Of a DNA stretch of 64,000 nt, positions 56,618 through 64,000 are shown piece by piece; position 1 is the stretch's first letter, and each line of letters begins with the position of its first letter. This DNA comes from Mycolicibacterium goodii (GTDB taxonomy: Bacteria > Actinomycetota > Actinomycetes > Mycobacteriales > Mycobacteriaceae): assembly GCF_022370755.2 (NCBI RefSeq), contig NZ_CP092364.2, forward strand, positions 5,828,001 through 5,892,000, in the 5' to 3' direction. The translations under genes were made by a program, and so were the position numbers. Below the pieces are notes generated by a model, which made no database searches, was not told the origin of the DNA, and was given only the letters and a program-made list of their open reading frames with translations.

Positions 56618-59600
56618 TCAGGACGCGGCTTTGACGGTGACGTCGGAGATGTCGGCCTTGCTCTTGCCGTCGACGGTGCCCAGCGTCGAGATCCACACCA
56701 GCACGTACTGTGTCGGCGAAGCGCGGCCCACCGAGATCGTGTTCGATCCCGGCTTGAGTGTGGTCGCCGAGGTCAACTCGGTGGTGTCGGAGAGCGACGA
56801 TGGCGATGCGCTCTTGGCCGCACGAATCTGGACCGCCGTGCCGGTGCTGGTGACGTTGAGGCCGACCTCGCCGATCACGGTGGGCTGCGGCAACTGCAGG
56901 ATCAGCCCGACCCCGTTCTTGAAACCGGGGAACGGCACGGGGTCGGAGTACGTGTCCGTCGACCACATCGTGCTGCTGCTGCCGTCGATCGCGAGGTCGG
57001 CCTGGCCCGGGTTGTCGGCCTCGCCCTCAGGTGAGAACACCGTTGCCCGAACAGGTTTCACCGTGGCGCCGGCGGCTGAGGTCTCGCCGTCCGACTCGGT
57101 CTCCGACGTCGGAGCGTTGAGGCCCAGCTGGTCGCGGTTGATGCCGCCGCCGACGTCACCGAAGATGCGGCTCAGGATCGTCGCCATCACGACCAGCGCG
57201 ACGATGATGATCGCGGCGCCCGCGGTCAGGCCGACGATGAGCGCGCGACGGCGTCGTGCCTCGGCGTCGTCGCCGTCCTCGCGCGGGGCGCGGGTGTCGG
57301 TTTCGACGGTCTGCGTCTGGTCGACCGATTCGAGGAGTTCGGTGCGGTCGGCGATCGCGGTCGCCTGCTGCAACAGGTTCAGCAGCGTCGGCGCGCTGCG
57401 GATACCGCCGCCGGGCTGCACGGCCCTGGCCGCCGCCGCCGAGATCTGGAACGGGATGTCGCGGTCGATGGCCCGCGGTTCGACCGGTTGGCCTGCCGCG
57501 TCGAGCGCGGCGGGCTCAAGTCCGCTGGGTGTCCCCGACTCGGGCAGGGGCCACCGGTTGACCAGCAGGGCGTACAGCGCGGCGCCTATCCCGCGGATGT
57601 CGTCGTCCGGCGTGGCCTCGGGCAGGGTGGCGGGGAACGCGAGGGCGACATCGCCCTCGATGCTGACGCGGACGCGGCTGGGATGGTCGATCGACAACGC
57701 CACACCGGCGCGGTGCGCGGCCTCGGCGGCCGCGGCCAGTGACTGGATCGCGCGGGCGCCACCGATCGGGGACGGCGCGGTGTCGGCGACCTCGGCCAGC
57801 GATCCGCCGCGGATCCACTCCGAGACGATGAGCCCCCCGGACCCGCTGTGGGCGACGTCGAGCACCCGGGCGATGCCGGGCACGTCGATCCGGCTGAGCT
57901 TGAGCGTGCGCGAGAGGATCTCCTGCACCTGCGCATCGGACAGTTGGGCGTCGGGATCGACGAACGTCAGCGCGACCTGGCGGTCCAGCGCGGTGTCCAG
58001 CGCCTGCCAGAACTGCAGGTTCGGTGGGCCGCCGTGGAACACCAGCAGGCGGTACCGGCCGTCGGCGATCGTGGCGCCGGGGATCAGGTGGACATCGTCG
58101 CCCGAGGTCGCCGATTCCACGGCGGGCTCACGCGGAGGGGCAAAAGAGATCGGCTCACGGGTGGGGTCGCCGCCGTAGTCGGCGGGCGGCCGCCCCGAAC
58201 CGCTCGACATCGTGATGGTTTCCTCGACGGTCGGTGCGGCACCAGCGCCTGCGGCCTCTGCGTCGTTCTCGTCGACGACATCGGGCTGGAAATCGTCGGG
58301 CGCCTGGCGGGGCAGCTTGGTGGTTGCGGTCCCGTCAAGTGCCGGGCCGCCCGCAGATTCGTCGGTCACCGGTGATCCTTTCCGAGTCCCCGCTCCGGCA
58401 ACGGAGGCCGGAGCCCCTGTCCAGCCGGGAGTCGGGGTGGACGGCCCCCGGCCGGGAGAAGAATTCCTCTGATCAGGGTACGTGACCGTGCCGGCGGCCC
58501 GAGGCGGGACAGCCCGACCGACAGTTTGCAGGGCTACCTTTGCGGCAGCGTCAACGGCGGGTGTTTCTTTGCCGCCGAAGCGGCCCAGGCGCCTGCGGAG
58601 GACGCGGATCGCGGCCTGTGCCTCGGGCACTTTCGCGGCGACTAACACCCCAGCAATGATCGGGATCATGATCAGTCCCAGCGCGACGAGGCGGATCATC
58701 GAACCGCCCGCGCCGAAGCGAACAGTGAGCTGTTCGAGCCCGAGCAGCTGATCGGCGACCACGGCGACGAGAACCGACAGTAGCGACGCGGTGAGTGTCA
58801 CCAGGATGGTGCGCACGACCGTGAGGCTCACGAGCCTGCCTCCCGGCGGGTTGAGGTTGGCCCGCAGCAGCACGTGACCGACGATCGCGCCCGCCATGAA
58901 ACCGAGCCCGTTGGCCGCGCCGAGGTACCCCGCCACCATCTCGGGATTGCTCGTCAGATGCGGCGCGGCGATCGAACCGACGATCTTCACGATCGTGATG
59001 ACGACGATGATGATGATCGGCGTCCACGGTTGTTCCCTGGCGTAGAACACCCGCAGCTGCAGCAGCACCAGCGCGTAGGGGATCAGCGTGAACGCCGACA
59101 GCGTGATCGCCAGGCCCAGGTAGTTCGCCGACGCCTCACTGAACTTGCCGTAGGCGAACAGCGCGCTGCCGATCGCGGGCCCGCCAACGGTCATCATCGC
59201 CACGATCGGGATCAGGGTGATCATCGTCAACCGGGTCGCGAGCGACAGGTCGTCGAGCACCGCGGGGGTGTCGTTCTTGGCGGCGTTGCGGCTCAGTCGG
59301 GGCATCACGACCGTGAGCACGGTGACACCGATCATCCCGAACGGCAGCATGAGCACGAGCCACGTGTAGTTGTAGATGGCCGGCCCCGACGCGGCCGCGG
59401 TGCTCGCGATCTGGTTGCCCACGATCAGACCGACCTGGCTGATCAGGACGTACAGGATCATCGCGGCGGCCATGCCGCCGAACTTCTTGAGCCGGTCGTC
59501 GATACCCCACAGCGGTCGCAGACTGATCCGCTCGGCCCGGATCGCGAGGAACACCACGAGCGTCTGCGCGACCACGCCGAGCGTCGTTCCGATGCCGAGC

Positions 59601-60280
59601 ACCAGCAGCTTCGGATCACTCATGCGGACCGGGTCGAGCGTGATCTCCCCGGGCATCAGGACGAACACGCCGATGGTCACGATCGCGACCACGTTGTTGA
59701 CGACGGGTGCCCACGCGGGAGGCCCGAAGACGTTGCGCGTGTTGAGGATCGCCATGAACACCGACGACAGCCCGTAGAACAGCACCTGCGGCAGCAGCAG
59801 GTACGCGAACGCGGTGGTCAACGGGTTGTTGACCTGGGGGTCACCGCCCAGCATCACCCGCACCAGCAGCGGGGCACACACCACCGACAGTGCCGTGGTG
59901 ACGAGCAGCAGGGTGGTCGCCAGCGTGAGCAGGCGCCGGACGAACGCGGTGCCGCCGTCGGCGTCGTCGCGTTCGGCGCGGGCCAGCACGGGCACGAAGA
60001 TCGCGGTGAACGTCGCCTCCAGCACCAGGGCCGCGACCATGTTCGGCAACTGGTTGGCCACCGAGAACGAACTCAGCAGCGCATCGCCGAGGATGTAGGC
60101 GAGCAGCGCCATGCGCATGAACCCGGTGATGCGCGAGATCAGCGTCGCGAACGCCATGCCCCACGACCGGGACACCACGGCGGCGTCGGACAGTTCCGGG
60201 CGCCCGGCCCTGCGGCTGGGTGCGGGTCCGCGCGGGATCCGCCGCGGCCCGGGCGGCCGCTGCGGCTGCGGCGCGTTCAT
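56618..60280 (-). CDS. mviN: MviN/MurJ lipid II flippase fused to pseudokinase and extracellular domain
   Basis: Large fusion of 1220 aa. Residues about 50-570 are the MurJ lipid II flippase, with about 14 membrane segments and an opening SRITGFMRMALL. A Pro/Ser-rich linker leads to a kinase-like domain (about 730-985) beginning IADGRYRLLVFHGG that lacks a normal catalytic loop and DFG, so it is a pseudokinase. Then come a disordered stretch, one membrane helix (about 1040-1065, GLTAGAAIIIVALVVMATIL) and an external beta-rich domain resembling discoidin/carbohydrate-binding folds. In M. tuberculosis PknB phosphorylates the pseudokinase and FhaA then binds to control wall synthesis. ATG at 60280 overlaps the stop of the upstream gene (ATGA). 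Confidence 0.93.
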   Translation of the reverse strand: MNAPQPQRPPGPRRIPRGPAPSRRAGRPELSDAAVVSRSWGMAFATLISRITGFMRMALLAYILGDALLSSFSVANQLPNMVAALVLEATFTAIFVPVLARAERDDADGGTAFVRRLLTLATTLLLVTTALSVVCAPLLVRVMLGGDPQVNNPLTTAFAYLLLPQVLFYGLSSVFMAILNTRNVFGPPAWAPVVNNVVAIVTIGVFVLMPGEITLDPVRMSDPKLLVLGIGTTLGVVAQTLVVFLAIRAERISLRPLWGIDDRLKKFGGMAAAMILYVLISQVGLIVGNQIASTAAASGPAIYNYTWLVLMLPFGMIGVTVLTVVMPRLSRNAAKNDTPAVLDDLSLATRLTMITLIPIVAMMTVGGPAIGSALFAYGKFSEASANYLGLAITLSAFTLIPYALVLLQLRVFYAREQPWTPIIIIVVITIVKIVGSIAAPHLTSNPEMVAGYLGAANGLGFMAGAIVGHVLLRANLNPPGGRLVSLTVVRTILVTLTASLLSVLVAVVADQLLGLEQLTVRFGAGGSMIRLVALGLIMIPIIAGVLVAAKVPEAQAAIRVLRRRLGRFGGKETPAVDAAAKVALQTVGRAVPPRAAGTVTYPDQRNSSPGRGPSTPTPGWTGAPASVAGAGTRKGSPVTDESAGGPALDGTATTKLPRQAPDDFQPDVVDENDAEAAGAGAAPTVEETITMSSGSGRPPADYGGDPTREPISFAPPREPAVESATSGDDVHLIPGATIADGRYRLLVFHGGPPNLQFWQALDTALDRQVALTFVDPDAQLSDAQVQEILSRTLKLSRIDVPGIARVLDVAHSGSGGLIVSEWIRGGSLAEVADTAPSPIGGARAIQSLAAAAEAAHRAGVALSIDHPSRVRVSIEGDVALAFPATLPEATPDDDIRGIGAALYALLVNRWPLPESGTPSGLEPAALDAAGQPVEPRAIDRDIPFQISAAAARAVQPGGGIRSAPTLLNLLQQATAIADRTELLESVDQTQTVETDTRAPREDGDDAEARRRRALIVGLTAGAAIIIVALVVMATILSRIFGDVGGGINRDQLGLNAPTSETESDGETSAAGATVKPVRATVFSPEGEADNPGQADLAIDGSSSTMWSTDTYSDPVPFPGFKNGVGLILQLPQPTVIGEVGLNVTSTGTAVQIRAAKSASPSSLSDTTELTSATTLKPGSNTISVGRASPTQYVLVWISTLGTVDGKSKADISDVTVKAAS

Positions 60281-62703
60281 CGCCGCCCGTCCGCGGGGGT
60301 GTCGGCGGGCGTGTCCTTCTCCGGGAACGCGAGCGCGACCTCGAGCGGGTCGGGATGCTCGCCCGGCGGGGTCAGGTCGGCGCGGTCGGGCTGGCCACGG
60401 AACCGGTGCCACAGGCGTCGGCCCGCGAGAAGGAACAGCACGGCACCGGCAGACAGGGTGATGAAGAACAGCACCTTGCCGTAGGCGTTGGAGTGCACCG
60501 ACAACCGCACCGGCTCGCCGAGTTCGAGTCCGTCGACGGTCTGCAACGTGACGTCGACGGCCACGCGCTGCGTGAAGTGCACCTCGATGGGCACCCGCAG
60601 CGGCAGGTAGCCGGGTGGGAGCACGATCTCGCCCATGTCGGTCACGGTCATGCCCGGCGGTGCGTCGATGTGCAGGCGCACCCGGATCGGCACCGGAAGA
60701 TCGTTGCGCAGCGCCATCGGCAGCGGGCTGCGCTCGGTGGCCAGCGTGTAGGCGCCGCCGGGGTTGACGACCGTGACCGCGGCGAACATGTCATCGACAC
60801 TGCCCACCACGTTGCCCAGGCGCCGGCGCGCGTCGGCGTTGCGGGCCGGGGGTGGCACCGACTGGCTCAGGGCACGCAGCATGTCCTCCCGCAGCGGCGC
60901 GGTGTACTGCACACCGGTCAGCCCGGTGCGTTCGTCGGTGGTCAGTGCGGCGGTCAGGCCCCACAGCCGGCCTGTCACGCCCGCGATGCCGCCGATGATG
61001 TCGTCGTCGAAGCGGCTGGTCGGGTTGCCGAAGCTCGCGGGCGCCTGTAGCGCCGGTTCGGCGGGCAGCGCGTCACCCTGCGCGATCACGGCGCTCAACG
61101 GTCGCGGAACGGCCAGGCCCGCGTGGATCGTCGTCGCGACGGCGGTGAGGATCGCCTGCGCGTCGTCGGGTCCCAGGCTCCACACCAGCGGCGGCATCAC
61201 GATCTGGGTGCGCGGGGTGAGCTCGGGCGACAGACCCCGCCACAACAGTGCGCCGACCGCGGACTGGCGTCGCGCGAGCTGGGAGTCGTGGTCGACCGGG
61301 ATGTCGAGGGAGGGATCGAGGTACGACGGCGCCACCGGATCGCTTCCGGCACCGGCAAGGGCTGCGCCGACGGCCGGATCGAACGGCGCCACCGACACCG
61401 TCGGGCTGTAGCGCAGCGGCGTGAGATCGGCGGTCTGCGGGGTGCCGGTCTCCTCCGTGGAGACGGGGGAGGCCGCGATCGCGACGGTCCGGTTGCCTTG
61501 AAACGACAACAGGTCGAGTGCGGGCCGGGTCAACGGTCCGTCGCCGACGAGCGTGGCGCCGCGGAGGGTCTTGACCCCGAGGATCTGGTCGACGATGTCG
61601 CCGGGGCTGTTGGTGGCGATCGCGCCGAGCCCCGGGTCCCCGACGCGGTGCAGCGCTGCCAGATCGGCCTGAGCGTAGGTGGTCGGGGCCACGCACAGGC
61701 GTCCCGCCAGCGTCCGCAGGCGGTTGAGCCACGAGATCGCCGCCTCCTGGCCGGTGCCGGGGCGCGTAGGGGTGGAGCGCCCGGTGTCGGGTCCGTTGTT
61801 GACGACGTAGCCGCCGGTCATCGCGTTGACCGTCACCAGCAGGTCCGGGTCGACGGCGAGGCACAGCGCCGAGCGCACCTGGCCCGAGGCGTCGACGGTC
61901 GGGCCCGTCGCGAAGTCGACGGCCGACAACAGGGTGTCCAGGCGGCCCCCCGGAGCCAGCGAGGTCGCGAGATCGTCGTCGACGAGGCGCACGGGTCTGG
62001 TGCCGCCGGGCGCGCCCGCCGCGAGCCGCGGACGGTCGGCCAGCGGCCACAGCATCGTCAGCTGCACCGGGTCGGAGGTGTCCGGTGGGACCACGGCGTT
62101 GAGGTTGTCGGCGGCCGATGCCGAGTCGGAGGGCTGATCGGGTGGTACGCCGAGGACCGGCAGCAGGAAGCGCGCGTCGTCGAGCCGGGCCGGGGCACCG
62201 TAGTCGGGCGTGCCGTTCACGTTGATCAGCACGGGGTACACACCGGGTTGTTCGACCTTGAGCGAGGGCTGGTTGCCCGCCCGCAGCGGGTAGGACAGCG
62301 AGAACGGCACGGACTGGCCGCGCTGCATCTCCGTGGCGACGGTGACGAACTCGGCCACCGGTTCGAACTGGTCCAGGTTGCCGCTCAGGTCGGTGCGCAA
62401 CTGGGTCGACGAGGTCACCGCGCGGGCATGCTCCATCCTCATGACGACGTCTCGCACCGGGCGGTCGCCCACGTTCTGCACGACACCGCTGACGGTCACG
62501 GTCGAGTCGCTCGTCGTGGTGACGATGTCGGGAGACACCCGGTCGATGCGGATCTGCAGGAACCGCGCCTCGTCCGGTTGCGCCGCCGCGCGTGGTAGCA
62601 GACCCGACGCCGGGAGGATCGCCGACAACAACGCCACCATGGCCGTCACCAGCAGGATCCCGGCGATCCTGGAGCCGGCCCGGGTCACGGTCCCTGTCCG
62701 CAT
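60277..62703 (-). CDS. Large secreted/membrane protein, DUF6049-like (Rv3909 counterpart)
   Basis: 808-aa protein: signal peptide ([28 protein letters not shown], cut near residue 41), a large external part including an early beta-sandwich ([27 protein letters not shown]), and a C-terminal membrane helix ([21 protein letters not shown], about 750-770) with a short cytoplasmic tail. Placed between mutT4 and mviN in all mycobacteria and overlapping both neighbours (19 bp and 4 bp), so probably part of the same envelope-synthesis operon. No enzyme motif is recognised; function unknown. Confidence 0.85.
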   Translation of the reverse strand: MRTGTVTRAGSRIAGILLVTAMVALLSAILPASGLLPRAAAQPDEARFLQIRIDRVSPDIVTTTSDSTVTVSGVVQNVGDRPVRDVVMRMEHARAVTSSTQLRTDLSGNLDQFEPVAEFVTVATEMQRGQSVPFSLSYPLRAGNQPSLKVEQPGVYPVLINVNGTPDYGAPARLDDARFLLPVLGVPPDQPSDSASAADNLNAVVPPDTSDPVQLTMLWPLADRPRLAAGAPGGTRPVRLVDDDLATSLAPGGRLDTLLSAVDFATGPTVDASGQVRSALCLAVDPDLLVTVNAMTGGYVVNNGPDTGRSTPTRPGTGQEAAISWLNRLRTLAGRLCVAPTTYAQADLAALHRVGDPGLGAIATNSPGDIVDQILGVKTLRGATLVGDGPLTRPALDLLSFQGNRTVAIAASPVSTEETGTPQTADLTPLRYSPTVSVAPFDPAVGAALAGAGSDPVAPSYLDPSLDIPVDHDSQLARRQSAVGALLWRGLSPELTPRTQIVMPPLVWSLGPDDAQAILTAVATTIHAGLAVPRPLSAVIAQGDALPAEPALQAPASFGNPTSRFDDDIIGGIAGVTGRLWGLTAALTTDERTGLTGVQYTAPLREDMLRALSQSVPPPARNADARRRLGNVVGSVDDMFAAVTVVNPGGAYTLATERSPLPMALRNDLPVPIRVRLHIDAPPGMTVTDMGEIVLPPGYLPLRVPIEVHFTQRVAVDVTLQTVDGLELGEPVRLSVHSNAYGKVLFFITLSAGAVLFLLAGRRLWHRFRGQPDRADLTPPGEHPDPLEVALAFPEKDTPADTPADGRR

Positions 62704-63542
62704 CCGTTCGTGCGCCGGCGGGTCTGGGACTGAGCAGAGTCGTCGCGGCGGTTACGGGTGTGGGAATGCGTCTGCGCGCGTCGCCGCGGCGCGCTGTGGG
62801 GCAGCGGAGGCAGTGCCGCCGGGCCGTCGGTGTGCAGCTTGTCGATCAGCTCGCCGGCCACCTCGGCCAGCCTGCGCTCGTCGGCGTACGCCAGGCGGGA
62901 CGGAAGTTCGCGTAGCGGCACCCACGCGACCTCGGTGACCTCGACGTCGTCGTCGGACAGTTCACCGCCCAGGAAGCGCATGAGGTAGTGGTGCACGGTC
63001 TTGTGCACGCGCCTGCCCTCGGTGACGAACCAGTAGTCGATGCTGCCCAGCGCCGCGAGCACGCTGCCCTGGATTCCGGTTTCCTCGGCGACCTCGCGGA
63101 TCGCGGTCTGCTCGGCGGTCTCGCCGAGCTCGATGTGGCCCTTCGGCAGTGACCACAGCATGCGGCCCCGCCGGTCGAGCCGCCCGATCAGGGCCGCGAC
63201 CTGTGCGTCCTTGGGTCCGTCGATGCCGTCGATGACGAGACCGCCCGCCGAGGTCTCGTGCACGGTTCGCAACCGGTCCGGTGGCCGGCGCGGCCGGGAC
63301 TTCCGTTGCTTGGACTGGTCCTTGGGCGTCGGGTTGGCCGCACCGGCGCGGGCACCGCGGCCCGGGTGGGGTTTCTTCTCGACCGGCGGCGCGGTGGGCG
63401 ATGGTTCTGCGCGGGTGTCGGCGGCCGGCTCGGTGTGATGCTCGGCACCTGCGGCCGGCGGGCCCGCGGCCCGTTGCGCACGGCGATGACCACGGCGCCG
63501 GCCTCGGCGTCGTCGTGGTTTGGCCTGTTCGCCGTCGGACAC
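62685..63542 (-). CDS. mutT4: Nudix hydrolase MutT4
   Basis: Nudix-family pyrophosphatase, 285 aa. The Nudix box is complete: [22 protein letters not shown] (positions about 149-170, shown in parts: GHIELGE and REVAEETG). The first ~90 residues are strongly basic and disordered ([12 protein letters not shown]), and a basic tail follows residue 250. The GTG at 63542 gives SDGEQAK, matching the M. tuberculosis start; the frame open to 63584 adds no similarity. Substrate not established from sequence. Confidence 0.9.
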   Translation of the reverse strand: MSDGEQAKPRRRRGRRRGHRRAQRAAGPPAAGAEHHTEPAADTRAEPSPTAPPVEKKPHPGRGARAGAANPTPKDQSKQRKSRPRRPPDRLRTVHETSAGGLVIDGIDGPKDAQVAALIGRLDRRGRMLWSLPKGHIELGETAEQTAIREVAEETGIQGSVLAALGSIDYWFVTEGRRVHKTVHHYLMRFLGGELSDDDVEVTEVAWVPLRELPSRLAYADERRLAEVAGELIDKLHTDGPAALPPLPHSAPRRRAQTHSHTRNRRDDSAQSQTRRRTNGCGQGP

Positions 63543-63626
63543 CCAAGCGATAGTAGCTGCCACCCGGGTCCGCTCCTGCCACACTCGCCGGTAGCGCGCG
63601 TGGCACGCGCATTAGGCTCATCGAAC

Positions 63627-64000
63627 GTGCCCGAAGCTGCTGCCACTGATGCCGAACTGCTGGCTCGTGCGCTGGTCGCGCTGAACCGGCGCGCCGCGGT
63701 CCTGCGCGACCTCGGTGCGGTGTTCGCCGCCGCAGGCCATCAGCTGTACCTGGTGGGCGGGAGCGTGCGCGACGCGCTGCTGGGCCGGCTCACCGAGGAC
63801 AGCGACCTCGACTTCACCACCGACGCGCGACCCGAGCAGATGCAGAAGTTCCTTCGGGGCTGGGCCGATGCGCTCTGGGACACCGGCATCGAGTTCGGCA
63901 CCATCGGCGTCGGCAAGGGCGAAGACCGCCTCGAGATCACGACCTTCCGTGCCGACAGCTACGACCAGGTGTCGCGCAATCCCACGGTCGAATTCGGCGA
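63627..64000 (+). CDS. pcnA: CCA tRNA nucleotidyltransferase, N-terminal part (runs off window)
   Basis: Poly(A)polymerase/CCA-adding enzyme family. 124 codons are visible from the GTG at 63627, encoding VPEAAATDAELLARALVALN. The nucleotidyltransferase motif LYLVGGSVRDALLGR (about residues 40-54) and the catalytic Asp pair DSDLDFTTDARPEQ (about 58-71) are intact. Both tRNAs in this window lack an encoded CCA, so such an enzyme is needed. Divergent from mutT4, the same arrangement as in M. tuberculosis. The end lies outside the window. Confidence 0.93.
   Translation, partial: MPEAAATDAELLARALVALNRRAAVLRDLGAVFAAAGHQLYLVGGSVRDALLGRLTEDSDLDFTTDARPEQMQKFLRGWADALWDTGIEFGTIGVGKGEDRLEITTFRADSYDQVSRNPTVEFG

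Noticed and set aside
58874..60484. 536-codon plus-strand frame opposite mviN
   Set aside because: Composition is almost entirely Arg, His, Asp and Gln, a mirror of membrane-helix codons on the other strand.

Overview
The window is the replication-origin region of a rapidly growing mycobacterium, Mycobacterium (Mycolicibacterium) smegmatis or a very close relative, read so that dnaA, dnaN, recF, gyrB and gyrA lie on the minus strand. This rests on high GC, the order rnpA-rpmH-dnaA-oriC-dnaN-gnd-recF-dciA-gyrB-gyrA-ileT-alaT, the mycobacterial set pcnA/mutT4/mviN/sigM/trxB/trxC/cwlM/parB/parA/rsmG on the other side, and a complete exochelin (peptide siderophore) locus beside the two tRNAs.

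Positions 1-33306 are the exochelin locus. An ornithine hydroxylase (cut by the window edge), a PanD-type aspartate decarboxylase and a formyltransferase (FxbA) supply N5-hydroxyornithine, beta-alanine and N5-formyl-N5-hydroxyornithine. One 7557-codon NRPS gene, helped by an MbtH-like protein, assembles the peptide. Two half-size ABC exporters, FxuD, two FecCD permeases, a FecE-type ATPase and a siderophore-interacting reductase handle export, capture, import and iron release. IdeR-like iron boxes lie at four places, so the locus should be iron-repressed. The adenylation codes of modules 1-5 read out as fhOrn, beta-Ala, hOrn, Thr, hOrn, with epimerases after 1, 3 and 4. This is exactly the known exochelin MS pentapeptide. 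A complete sixth module with an unassigned code lies between module 5 and the thioesterase and is the most intriguing item here.

Positions 33400-45468 hold tRNA-Ala, tRNA-Ile, a DUF3566 membrane protein, gyrA, gyrB, dciA-like, recF, gnd, dnaN, oriC with DnaA boxes, and dnaA. Positions 45981-51403 run the opposite way: rpmH, rnpA, yidD, yidC, jag, rsmG, parA, parB, with two perfect parS palindromes inside rsmG and parA. A GNAT-family protein follows at 51631-52371.

Positions 52461-63542 are on the minus strand: cwlM, trxC, trxB, the anti-sigma/sigM pair, the mviN (murJ) pseudokinase fusion, a large secreted membrane protein and mutT4. A plus-strand pcnA (partial) starts at 63627 and runs off the end. 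Many long open frames opposite the NRPS, gyrB and murJ are high-GC shadows and were left out.
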